Source: JAUSIF01 sp964620215 (GTDB lineage: Bacteria; Pseudomonadota; Alphaproteobacteria; Rhizobiales; Xanthobacteraceae). From it: 28,800 nucleotides of DNA. The translations under genes were made by a program, and so were the position numbers. The stretch is taken from contig CAZUJE010000024.1 of assembly GCA_964620215.1 (NCBI GenBank), positions 1-28,800 of the forward strand. The letters run 5' to 3'. Positions 23,258 to 28,800 of the stretch are shown in pieces (the first letter of the stretch is position 1; every line of letters begins with the position of its first letter). The notes beneath the pieces are model-generated. The model saw only the letters and a list, made by a program, of their open reading frames with translations. It did no database searches and was not told the origin of the DNA.

Positions 23258-23548
23258 ATGTCTGGAACGCTTCTCACACTTATCATTCAACTCATCGCAG
23301 GCGCAGTCGGCGGCGGAGCCGCCGGTTCCGCGATGAAGGACTACAGTCTTGGAAATATCGGCAATCTCATTGCCGGCGCGGTCGGCGGCGGCGTGGGCGG
23401 ACAAATTCTGGCCGCGCTTATTCCGGCGCTGGCTGGAGCCGCGAGCACGGCCGATATTGGTGGACTGATCGGACAGATCGCGGGCGGCGGCGTCAGCGGC
23501 GCGATCCTCACGCTGATCGTAGGCATGATCAAGAACAAGATGGCGTAA
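23258..23548 (+). CDS. Glycine-zipper membrane protein of unknown function
   Basis: The 96-residue protein starts at the ATG at 23258 (MSGTLLTLIIQLIAGAVGGG); GGAGAG lies about 11 bases upstream. An open frame to 23132 has no family-like N-terminus. Nearly all of it is hydrophobic and Gly/Ala-rich, with two near-duplicate blocks, IAGAVGGGAAGSAMKDYSLG and IAGAVGGGVGGQILAALIPA, then IAGGGVSGAILTLIVGMIKN. Such glycine zippers pack helices in membranes, often as oligomers. Similar small proteins occur across Rhizobiales without known role. A strong terminator follows 28 bases after the stop. Confidence 0.83.
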   Translation: MSGTLLTLIIQLIAGAVGGGAAGSAMKDYSLGNIGNLIAGAVGGGVGGQILAALIPALAGAASTADIGGLIGQIAGGGVSGAILTLIVGMIKNKMA

Positions 23549-23576
23549 TCGCTTCGTTCGCACAGACTCAAATCAT

Positions 23577-23606
23577 AAAAGGAGCGGTTTCAAAGCCGCT
23601 CCTTTT
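23577..23606 (+). terminator. Intrinsic terminator after the glycine-zipper gene
   Basis: AAAAGGAGCGG (23577-23587) pairs with CCGCTCCTTTT (23596-23606); a G-T and two A-T pairs extend the stem inward. CATTTT follows. It isolates the stress-type promoter at 23633 from upstream transcription. Confidence 0.9.
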
Positions 23607-23632
23607 CATTTTGGGACTTCTAAAACTGCCAT

Positions 23633-23658
23633 GGAACCAGAGTGGCGGTTCAGCCGTT
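23633..23658 (+). promoter_or_regulatory. EcfG/sigma-T-type general stress promoter (perfect match)
   Basis: GGAAC (23633-23637), 17 bases, CGTT (23655-23658). This equals the alphaproteobacterial EcfG consensus GGAAC-N16/17-CGTT. The ATG of the DUF1236 gene lies 23 bases past the -10, with AGGAG between, so transcription would start about 15 bases before the start codon. Confidence 0.8.
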
Positions 23659-23681
23659 TTCTCCCGACTCAGGAGAAACTC

Positions 23682-24041
23682 ATGAACCGCATTGTCCGCA
23701 GCAGTATTCGCGCAGGGATCGCCGGCCTCGCACTCTTCGCAGTGACGAGCATGGTGGCGGCGCAGGAAGCCGGCATCAAGCTGAGCGATGCGCAGAAGGG
23801 CGTGATCTACGAAACCGTGAAAAGCGAGGGCGTAAAGAGCGCTTCCGGCGACGACCTGCGTCTTTCGGTCGGTGCGCCGGTTCCGTCTTCGGTGCAGCTC
23901 TACAAGCTGCCTGACGATGCGCTGGCGAACATCCCGGTGATGCGCGCCTACCAATATGCGGTGCTGGCTGAAGACGTCTTAATCGTGGATCCCAATGACC
24001 GCCGCGTCGTGGACGTCATTCGCAAGCCCGAAAGCAAGTAA
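23682..24041 (+). CDS. DUF1236 domain secreted protein (copy 1)
   Basis: DUF1236 proteins are small exported proteins of Rhizobiales with unknown role. This is the minimal form: 119 residues from the ATG at 23682 (AGGAG 7 bases upstream), signal peptide 1-27 (TSMVAA then Q), a helical motif LSDAQKGVIYETV (34-46) and the domain core VGAPVPSSVQLYKLPDDA (63-80) with PVMRAYQYAVLAEDVLIVDP then RRVVDVI at the end. It is behind a perfect EcfG-type promoter and a terminator, so it is probably a one-gene unit. Its TAA abuts the stop of the opposite gene with no base between. A longer open frame back to 23631 runs over the promoter and is not used. Confidence 0.9.
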   Translation: MNRIVRSSIRAGIAGLALFAVTSMVAAQEAGIKLSDAQKGVIYETVKSEGVKSASGDDLRLSVGAPVPSSVQLYKLPDDALANIPVMRAYQYAVLAEDVLIVDPNDRRVVDVIRKPESK

Positions 24042-24422
24042 TTATTTCCCGTTTCGCGAGACGTACTGATTCACGGCGGCGGGCAACTCGTCGAGATACG
24101 GGCCCATGAAAAACTGCTCGCCGGTTCCGTTTCCGAAGATGCGGTCATGGGCGTCGATCAGCGCGCGGACCGGCGTCACGCAAGTGGAGAACGATTCAAC
24201 GATCAGATCGCCGAAATTTGCTTTCCCGAGACGCGGATCGGCGGCAACGGCGTGGGCGACGCAATCGGTCGCGGATTTGATGAGGGGAACCATTACCGCG
24301 TCTTTTTGCTGGTCGTTCAGACGTGCGTGAATTTGCGGCGGATCGGGATCGACCGTTCCCGGCAGCACAGCAACATTCACAACCAGCGAAATACCCAGCA
24401 AAGCGCCAGCAAACATCCCCAT
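24042..24422 (-). CDS. Membrane-anchored or secreted protein of unknown function
   Basis: I do not recognise a domain. From the ATG at 24422 it has 126 residues, with one N-terminal hydrophobic helix (MFAGALLGISLVVNVAVLPG), then LNDQQKDAVMVPLIKSATDC, NFGDLIVESFSTCVTPVRAL and IDAHDRIFGNGTGEQFFMG; the Asp-Leu-Ile-Val-Glu-Ser and FFMGPYLDELP stretches look conserved-type. Two cysteines could form a disulfide. The start is uncertain: an ATG at 24416 has AAGGTG 6 bases before it, and a GTG at 24476 gives a charged n-region but no binding site and would lie upstream of the stress-type promoter. Its stop abuts that of the DUF1236 gene. Confidence 0.72.
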   Translation of the reverse strand: MGMFAGALLGISLVVNVAVLPGTVDPDPPQIHARLNDQQKDAVMVPLIKSATDCVAHAVAADPRLGKANFGDLIVESFSTCVTPVRALIDAHDRIFGNGTGEQFFMGPYLDELPAAVNQYVSRNGK

Positions 24423-24448
24423 CACCTTCGCATCGAATCCAGTGTGGA

Positions 24449-24474
24449 ATCGTAGCGGTGAGAATATCGGTTCC
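24449..24474 (-). promoter_or_regulatory. EcfG-type promoter candidate (one mismatch)
   Basis: On the minus strand GGAAC (24474-24470), 17 bases, CGAT (24452-24449); the -10 differs from CGTT at one base. It lies 26 bases before the ATG at 24422 and would place the GTG at 24476 outside the transcript. Confidence 0.45.
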
Positions 24475-24564
24475 ACAATAACCGATTAGTAAACCTAAAT
24501 GCTTTCAGGCGCCCCTGTGGCGTCGTGGCAACGAAAGTTCCATCGGTCTGACGAAGAAGTTCCC

Positions 24565-24589
24565 GGAACGGAGTTCTCCCCCTCGCGTT
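24565..24589 (+). promoter_or_regulatory. EcfG/sigma-T-type general stress promoter (perfect match)
   Basis: GGAAC (24565-24569), 16 bases, CGTT (24586-24589), matching the EcfG consensus exactly. The start codon of the second DUF1236-like gene is 34 bases past the -10, after GGGAGG. The -35 is half of a small palindrome GTTCCCGGAAC (24559-24569). Confidence 0.8.
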
Positions 24590-24623
24590 GACAGGCGGAT
24601 CCAGTCATTCGCGGGAGGAACGC

Positions 24624-25190
24624 ATGAAAAATCACATCGTCTATGCGGCCGCGGTTTCGGCACTGCTCTGCGTTGGCCAGGCTCAGGCCGGTCCCGGCAT
24701 GGATTTGGATACGGACGGGTTGGGCATACTGGAAATCGAACCAATCGAGATGGACATGGTCCGGACCAGGGATGGAACCCTGATCATGCGTGAAATCTAC
24801 ACGCATCAGGATGGCTCGCTCGTCAAGCGCATGACGATCCGAAAGCCGTCGGCGACGGCTTCCGATCCGGCAAAGACCGTTGAGCTTACGCCATCGCAGC
24901 GGCGGCTGATCTGGAATTCCGTTGTCGTGCCCAATACCGCGCGATCCGGAGACGAAGTTCCTGCGGAAACCGCTGCAATGCCGGTACGCGAACATATCGA
25001 GGCTACGCCAGGACTGAAGTCATACAATGTTGGAACCCGTATCCCTGTCCCTTCCTCGCTTCAGCTTCTGCCTGAAGAGGTAACGCTCGCAGTGCCGAAT
25101 GTGCAGGATCACCTCTATGCGGTGGTCGGTGAGCGGGTGCTGGTCGTTGAGCCGGTGACAAAAACCGTCGTAGCCGAAGTTGTCCGCTAA
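24624..25190 (+). CDS. DUF1236-like secreted protein (copy 2, with N-terminal extension)
   Basis: The ATG at 24624 follows GGGAGG by 6 bases; the product has 188 residues with signal peptide 1-22 (GQAQA then GPGMD). Residues 23-80 are an acidic extension (DLDTDGLGILEIEPIEMDM) not found in copy 1. Residues 88-102 (VELTPSQRRLIWNSV) match the helical motif and 136-188 the DUF1236 core: VGTRIPVPSSLQLLPEEV, VPNVQDHLYAVVGERVLVVE and a Val-rich end. The open frame reaches 24588, but the inner ATG alone has a binding site. It is behind a perfect EcfG-type promoter. Function unknown; periplasmic or outer-surface stress role inferred from promoter and signal. Confidence 0.87.
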   Translation: MKNHIVYAAAVSALLCVGQAQAGPGMDLDTDGLGILEIEPIEMDMVRTRDGTLIMREIYTHQDGSLVKRMTIRKPSATASDPAKTVELTPSQRRLIWNSVVVPNTARSGDEVPAETAAMPVREHIEATPGLKSYNVGTRIPVPSSLQLLPEEVTLAVPNVQDHLYAVVGERVLVVEPVTKTVVAEVVR

Positions 25191-25220
25191 CGGGCCTAAC
25201 CGCGGCGGAAGTACGCGGAG

Positions 25221-25245
25221 GGAACTCTAGCTCTCCCAGTTTGTT
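25221..25245 (+). promoter_or_regulatory. EcfG-type promoter candidate (one mismatch)
   Basis: GGAAC (25221-25225), 16 bases, TGTT (25242-25245), one base off CGTT. The distance to the ATG at 25280 is 34 bases, identical to the arrangement at the preceding DUF1236-like gene. Confidence 0.6.
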
Positions 25246-25279
25246 ACCTCGCAAGACAATCGACATTCAGGAGGCTTTC

Positions 25280-25909
25280 ATGCGCGGTACGATTTCCATC
25301 GGCGCTCTCATTGTTGTGCTGGCTGCGAGTGCAGCCGCCAACGCTCAAAATCAGTCACAGCCACAGCCGCAACTGACTCCGCAGCAGAAAGCGGAGCAGC
25401 CGCTCGACCACGAGAAAGAACGGGCGAAACAACAGGCCGGTGAAAAGACCCCTGGCGGCGGCGAACAGGATCCGAACAAGGGCCGCGGCCGTACCCCGGA
25501 AACCGGCCAGGCCATGGGAATGCCGCCGAGCACGCCGGACAGCGCCGATGCAAATGTTCTGGCGAGTTTGCCGGGCGTCTCCCCCGAGACCGTGCCCGCG
25601 AAGTTCTCGGAAAAGATTTCCAAGCAGGACGAGATCAAGACGACCGAACGCAGCTTAATGCTCACCGACGATCAGAAGCGCATCCTGCTTCAGCGGCTGG
25701 GCGAAGCGAAGGACGCAAAAAACGTCACGTCGCAGGGTCTTTATGCCGAGACCGGGACGCTGATCCCGAACGACATCACCGCGCAGGAAATTCCGCAGGA
25801 ACTCCAGGCCAACATGCCCGGCCTGAAGGGTCTGAAATACGTGAAAAAGGACAAGCAACTGCTGCTGGTCATGCCGGCCAACGGCATTGTCCGCAGCGTC
25901 CTCCAGTAA
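25280..25909 (+). CDS. DUF1236-like secreted protein (copy 3, with Gln/Pro/Gly-rich linker)
   Basis: The ATG at 25280 has AGGAGG 6 bases upstream. The 209-residue product has a signal peptide (1-23, ASAAANA then Q), a low-complexity charged linker (24-90: QNQSQPQPQLTPQQKAEQP and on to GGGEQDPNKGRGRTPETG), a helical motif LTDDQKRILLQRL (128-140) and a diverged DUF1236-like core, GTLIPNDITAQEIPQEL (159-175) with LKYVKKDKQLLLVMPANG. The core lacks the Val-Pro-Ser-Ser element, so the match is by pattern and position rather than close similarity. A near-consensus EcfG promoter precedes it. Its TAA abuts the opposite gene's stop. Confidence 0.83.
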   Translation: MRGTISIGALIVVLAASAAANAQNQSQPQPQLTPQQKAEQPLDHEKERAKQQAGEKTPGGGEQDPNKGRGRTPETGQAMGMPPSTPDSADANVLASLPGVSPETVPAKFSEKISKQDEIKTTERSLMLTDDQKRILLQRLGEAKDAKNVTSQGLYAETGTLIPNDITAQEIPQELQANMPGLKGLKYVKKDKQLLLVMPANGIVRSVLQ

Positions 25910-26374
25910 CTAGCAGCGGGTGATCCTGACGTCGCGCGAGCGATCGTTTGAGACCTGCACATACTGAGTCCAGCATTGACCCGCGGGAGTGAGGCGTTGA
26001 TACGCCGCCTGCGGGTCTTGCGCGTATGTGTAGTCGGGATCGGCATACGCATAGTTGGCGTAGGCATAGCTGCTCAGATACCCCAGCCCGAAGCCGAAAT
26101 GCGGCCCACGCAATGAATGCCGATGGATGCGCTGGGGCAGGGCGGCGGTGGGGATCGAGCGGTCACGATAGCCGGGCGGTGGAAGTGCCGGACCTTTCAG
26201 TGGGCCGGCTTTGACGGCCTGAAAACGCGGTGGATTGATTGGCGCGCGGGGCGCTCCGTGGCGCATCATGCCCATCGATGGACGTGAGCCGTTCTGCTTC
26301 GCGAACGACTCCGCGGGCACCGAAACGGCAACACAGGCAAGCATGGCGGCGGCGGAAAACAATCCCGGACGCAT
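25910..26374 (-). CDS. Secreted Tyr/Ala-rich protein of unknown function
   Basis: The 154-residue precursor starts at the ATG at 26374, with AAGGAG 6 bases upstream (a TTG two codons earlier is less likely). A signal peptide spans about 1-25 (AESFA then K). The mature protein is Pro/Arg/His-rich in the middle (APRAPINPPRFQAVKAG), then has a striking Tyr/Ala run, YLSSYAYANYAYADPDYTY, and ends with GQCWTQYVQV ... RITRC, where the last residue is cysteine; the two C-terminal cysteines probably pair. Similar Gly/Tyr-rich exported proteins are common in Rhizobiales without known function. An EcfG-like promoter lies upstream. Confidence 0.75.
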   Translation of the reverse strand: MRPGLFSAAAMLACVAVSVPAESFAKQNGSRPSMGMMRHGAPRAPINPPRFQAVKAGPLKGPALPPPGYRDRSIPTAALPQRIHRHSLRGPHFGFGLGYLSSYAYANYAYADPDYTYAQDPQAAYQRLTPAGQCWTQYVQVSNDRSRDVRITRC

Positions 26375-26424
26375 ACGCAACTCCTTCAGTTTCCGCGTGG
26401 GCCGCTCACACCGGAAACAACTTC

Positions 26425-26449
26425 AACGCCGCGAATGGAGTTTAGTTCG
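26425..26449 (-). promoter_or_regulatory. EcfG-type promoter candidate (one mismatch)
   Basis: On the minus strand CGAAC (26449-26445), 16 bases, CGTT (26428-26425). Only the first base of the -35 departs from GGAAC-N16-CGTT. The ATG at 26374 is 50 bases past the -10. Confidence 0.5.
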
Positions 26450-26473
26450 CGGCAGGTATTTTGTCGATTGGCA

Positions 26474-26506
26474 AAAAATCCGCGCCCGGCGGGAAAGCCA
26501 GGCGCG
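26474..26506 (-). terminator. Intrinsic terminator of the coiled-coil protein gene
   Basis: Minus strand: CGCGCCTGGC (26506-26497) and GCCGGGCGCG (26490-26481) form a 10-position stem with one mismatch and a 6-base loop, followed by GATTTTTT (26480-26474). It lies 44 bases after the stop at 26550. Confidence 0.82.
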
Positions 26507-26549
26507 TTGAAAAGTATGAAGCTAGCGGCAAAGCCGCCTTATCAGGAAT

Positions 26550-26924
26550 TCAGTGGCGGTCGCTGCGCAGGTTGTTTGAAATTCCGGTCTGCCATTCCGC
26601 GATCTGGTCGGAGATATTTTCGATATAGACGCGGGCGGTGTGATTCATTTCCGCATACCCCGCAATCTCGCGCTGGACGCGCTCGCCTTCACGCTCGAGC
26701 GCGTTGCGCGCTTCGCGCAACTGGGCAATCAAATGATCGATCTCGCTCATGGAGACGCCGGCCACGCGCTGCACCAGTCCATTAATGTTCTGGGCGTCGC
26801 CATCCGGTCGAACCGGCTGGCGATGAAGATACGTGACGTCGCGCTGGATGAATTCACGGATTTCGGTATCGAGCCCGGAAAGAGCGGGCGCGTCTTGAAC
26901 GAACCGGTCAGTGCGGCTTGTCAT
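26550..26924 (-). CDS. Small helical protein of unknown function
   Basis: I do not recognise a named family. The 124-residue protein has no signal peptide or membrane segment. The middle and C-terminal parts are long amphipathic helices with heptad spacing (SMSEIDHLIAQLREARNALE, then REGERVQREIAGYAEMNHTA), suggesting a coiled coil; the end is IAEWQTGISNNLRSDRH. GGGGA lies 7 bases before the ATG at 26924. A terminator follows the gene, and the upstream neighbour is 125 bases away, so it may be a single-gene unit. No EcfG-like site precedes it. Confidence 0.75.
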   Translation of the reverse strand: MTSRTDRFVQDAPALSGLDTEIREFIQRDVTYLHRQPVRPDGDAQNINGLVQRVAGVSMSEIDHLIAQLREARNALEREGERVQREIAGYAEMNHTARVYIENISDQIAEWQTGISNNLRSDRH

Positions 26925-27048
26925 TGTGTCGTCCCCTGGTCACGAGGTAGCTCCCCTGCAATGCCGATTGCCGCAATAGATTGTGACGACTTGGCGGCGG
27001 TAGCCGGGTGGAATTGCAGCCATCCACACAGGGAACCGGAGTGACCGG

Positions 27049-27408
27049 TCAGCCGAACAGCAGCCACCAGACGAGCAATCCCGGCGCGAAGCCGAGGACC
27101 GCGCCGCAAAGCGCGCCGAAGACGCGGCGCTGGCGGCAAAGCGCTGCTCCGATAACCGCACCGATCAGGATTCCCGGCCAGCCCCGGCGGAGGCCGGTGA
27201 AGATCAGTTCGTCAGGATCGAAATGCACCGAGAGATCGGTGTTGAGATAGACGAGCCAGAACAGCATTCCCAGGGCGAGACCGGTGATTCCACCCACCGC
27301 CGCGCCCAGAAGCCGGTGCGGCTGCCAGCCCACGCCGCCCAACAGAAGCCCGACCGCAAAGGCAGGGGCGCTGTAGGCGAACATAATCAGTAGAAGCTGG
27401 AGACTCAT
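27049..27408 (-). CDS. Small integral membrane protein of unknown function
   Basis: From the ATG at 27408 it has 119 residues: hydrophobic segments at about 3-24 (LLLIMFAYSAPAFAVGLLLG), 33-54 (LLGAAVGGITGLALGMLFWL), 77-92 and 98-117, separated by an acidic loop TDLSVHFDPDELIF. It is probably a four-helix inner-membrane protein with a soluble loop in the middle. The frame is open to 27450, but that would overlap the SnoaL-like gene and start with TTG. No clear binding site precedes 27408; coupling to the upstream gene, 31 bases away, is likely. Function cannot be read. Confidence 0.7.
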   Translation of the reverse strand: MSLQLLLIMFAYSAPAFAVGLLLGGVGWQPHRLLGAAVGGITGLALGMLFWLVYLNTDLSVHFDPDELIFTGLRRGWPGILIGAVIGAALCRQRRVFGALCGAVLGFAPGLLVWWLLFG

Positions 27409-27439
27409 GCGCGCAGGATAGCGCACCTGCGCGCGTGCG

Positions 27440-27871
27440 TCAGGCCGCAATCGTCAGATCGATCTCGCGGCCCAGAGTCTGCTCGGCGGCGTCGAACGAA
27501 TCGAACACCGTACGCAGGCGTGCGATCTTGCCTTCACGAAATTCCGCGAAGAGCGCGAGCCGCAGGCTCAATGTGCGGCCCGTGCGCTTGTGCACGGCCG
27601 TCATCTTGGTCAGCACCGCGGTCTGCGGGCCGTCGATCAGCAGCGTATCCTTCTCGCATTGCTTGAAGGAGAGAAAATTACCGACCTGATCGTACATGGA
27701 GAGCACAGCCGCCTTGCCTTTGCGCTGGCCGAAGAACGGAAACAGGTCGATGGGGCCGAAGACGATCCAGTCGATATCGTCATCCAGCCAGTCCGCGATC
27801 TGCTTGCTGTCGTGCGACAACAAGGCATCGCAGAACGCGCGGACGAATCCGCGCATTGTCTGGTCGGTCAT
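27440..27871 (-). CDS. SnoaL-like/NTF2-fold protein
   Basis: The 143-residue protein has the NTF2-like cone fold pattern: N-terminal helix GFVRAFCDALLSHDSKQIADWL, a strand DIDWIVFGPIDLFPFFGQRKGKAA split here for quotation, and beta strands KDTLLIDGPQTAVLTKMTAV, LSLRLALFAEFREGKIARLR typical of SnoaL-type members. The Asp-Trp and Arg-Lys-Gly-Lys elements fit polyketide-cyclase-like and ketosteroid-isomerase-like proteins. These are enzymes or binding proteins for small hydrophobic molecules; the substrate is unknown. GGAG lies 10 bases before the ATG. A 306-base gap lies upstream. Confidence 0.82.
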   Translation of the reverse strand: MTDQTMRGFVRAFCDALLSHDSKQIADWLDDDIDWIVFGPIDLFPFFGQRKGKAAVLSMYDQVGNFLSFKQCEKDTLLIDGPQTAVLTKMTAVHKRTGRTLSLRLALFAEFREGKIARLRTVFDSFDAAEQTLGREIDLTIAA

Positions 27872-28177
27872 GACTCTTAGGCTCCGAAATATCTATGTCG
27901 CGCGCGGCCCTTCTGGCCCCGGATATGCGGGGCGTGCCGCGGTACCAATTGATTGAATTGCTTTAGGTATAAACTATTTCAGGTTTCAATGCGGTAAATT
28001 TCGGACAATACACGCATGACGAGTTGTCGCAGTTGCCCCTGAAATGGGCCTGCCTGCCGTCTCGGCAGAGAACAGGCTGATCGATGGAGTGCCAACGGTT
28101 TAGCGGCCCTCGAATACCGTTGTTAGAATTTTCTGAATATGTTCGGTCCGTTCAGGAAAGGAAATTGCGCGGCTCGT
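27872..28177. other. 306-base intergenic stretch without a supported gene
   Basis: This gap between uvrB and the SnoaL-like gene is more A/T-rich than its surroundings, notably 27950-28010 and 28110-28165. It holds a two-part hairpin: GCCTG (28048-28052) with CAGGC (28073-28077) around CTGCCG (28054-28059) and CGGCAG (28063-28068). A plus-strand TATAAA at about 27968 lacks a good -35. A 122-codon frame from 28084 runs antisense into uvrB and is not convincing. Confidence 0.4.
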
Positions 28178-28800
28178 CTAGCGCGCCTTCCCCTTCACAG
28201 TGCGGGTGCCGGGTCTGCCGCCTTTGGAGCCGGGTGCGCGCAGGCCGCCGTCCTGTGGTCTTAGGCTTTGCGCCGAGCCGGCACCCATCCGGGCAGGGGA
28301 TTTGGCCGGAGCGGGCCGCTTGGCGGTGGGGTCGTCCAGTACCGCCATTTCGATGCCGCGCAGGCGTTTCACTTCATCGCGCAGGCGCGCGGCTTCCTCG
28401 AATTCCAGATTACCGGCGGCTTCCTTCATGCGCTCCTCAAGATCGCCGATGACGGCCTCGAAGTTATGGCCGATGGAGATGGCGTCCTCGAAGCCGCTGC
28501 CGACGGTGACGCGGTCACGCTCGTAAACGGAATCCACGATGTCGGCGATGGCGCTTTTCACGCTTTCCGGCGTGATGCCGTTCGCTGTATTCCATGCGGT
28601 CTGCTTTTCGCGGCGGCGGTCGGTTTCGGCCATGGCGCGCTGCATGGAGCCGGTGATTTTATCGGCGTACAGGATCACGCGGCCGTCCACGTTACGCGCG
28701 GCGCGGCCGATGGTCTGGATCAGCGATGTTTCCGAACGCAGGAAGCCTTCCTTGTCGGCGTCGAGGATCGCGACCAGCGCGCATTCGGGAATGTCGAGGC
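28178..28800 (-). CDS. uvrB: Excinuclease ABC subunit B, C-terminal part only
   Basis: UvrB is the damage-verifying helicase-like subunit of nucleotide excision repair. The frame is open to the window edge; the visible 207 residues include LDIPECALVAILDADKEGFL, helicase motif VI in QTIGRAARNVDGRVILYADK, the linker SMQRAMAETDRRREKQTAWN and, near the C-terminus, the UVR motif EERMKEAAGNLEFEEAARLR that binds UvrC. The last 60 residues are a basic Pro/Gly/Lys tail ending RTVKGKAR. The N-terminal two thirds lie beyond base 28800. uvrC is 10.5 kb away in the same orientation. Confidence 0.96.
   Translation of the reverse strand, partial: LDIPECALVAILDADKEGFLRSETSLIQTIGRAARNVDGRVILYADKITGSMQRAMAETDRRREKQTAWNTANGITPESVKSAIADIVDSVYERDRVTVGSGFEDAISIGHNFEAVIGDLEERMKEAAGNLEFEEAARLRDEVKRLRGIEMAVLDDPTAKRPAPAKSPARMGAGSAQSLRPQDGGLRAPGSKGGRPGTRTVKGKAR

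Noticed and set aside
24487..24623. Divergent EcfG promoter from the GTTCC copies at 24537 and 24559
   Set aside because: The minus-strand bases 16-17 further on do not match CGTT.
28084..28452. 122-codon plus-strand frame
   Set aside because: Most of it is antisense to uvrB, no binding site precedes it, and the composition is Ser/Arg-rich shadow type.

Overview
The window looks like chromosomal core sequence from a high-GC alphaproteobacterium of the order Hyphomicrobiales (Rhizobiales), probably near the Bradyrhizobium / Rhodopseudomonas / Xanthobacteraceae group. The evidence is the gene order (rplY-pth-ychF, uvrC-pgsA-moaD-moaE, proC next to a YbjN protein), an Omp25/31-type beta-barrel protein, several DUF1236 secreted proteins, and two intergenic palindromes of the kind scattered through genomes of this order. 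I found no tRNA, rRNA, CRISPR array, insertion sequence or phage gene.

Layout. 1-7596 is mostly minus strand: ychF (cut by the window edge), pth, rplY with a repeat-coded Ala/Pro tail, an FkbM-type methyltransferase coupled to prs, a lipoprotein, pgeF, midA, a DUF3597 gene and lgt. 7723-10295 is plus strand: ubiK-like, YbjN-type, proC and a TetR-like regulator. 10292-12945 is a minus-strand MarR / response regulator / histidine kinase operon, divergent from ilvE (13152-14045). 14100-18479 is minus strand: pteridine-reductase-like SDR, uvrC, pgsA, moaD, moaE. 18738-19361 is an outer-membrane barrel gene ending in a strong terminator. 19433-22379 is minus strand: GST, cold-shock protein, rlmJ, RNase T2 and a four-cysteine secreted protein. 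22535-23548 is plus strand: a six-helix membrane protein resembling a BtuM-type cobalamin S-component, and a glycine-zipper protein. 23633-26449 is the most unusual region. 26550-28800 holds small genes on the minus strand and the 3' part of uvrB.

Main discovery candidate: 23.6-26.4 kb contains five small genes for exported or membrane-anchored proteins, three of them DUF1236-like but strongly diverged. Two have a perfect match to the alphaproteobacterial general-stress (EcfG/sigma-T) promoter, GGAAC-N16/17-CGTT, just upstream of a good ribosome binding site. The other three have one-mismatch versions. The genes sit in two convergent pairs with no base between the stop codons, plus one lone gene. 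I infer a general-stress-induced envelope protein locus.

Other points: a Cys-79 BtuM-like protein; an SDR with the Asp/Tyr/Lys active site of pteridine reductases; two inverted repeats around the MarR gene; a DUF3597 gene with its own terminator inside the usual lgt-midA-pgeF order; and a cluster of GANTC (CcrM) sites before the YbjN gene. Several start codons were moved inward from the longest open frame because of ribosome binding sites, stop/start overlaps or family N-termini; the reasons are in each entry.
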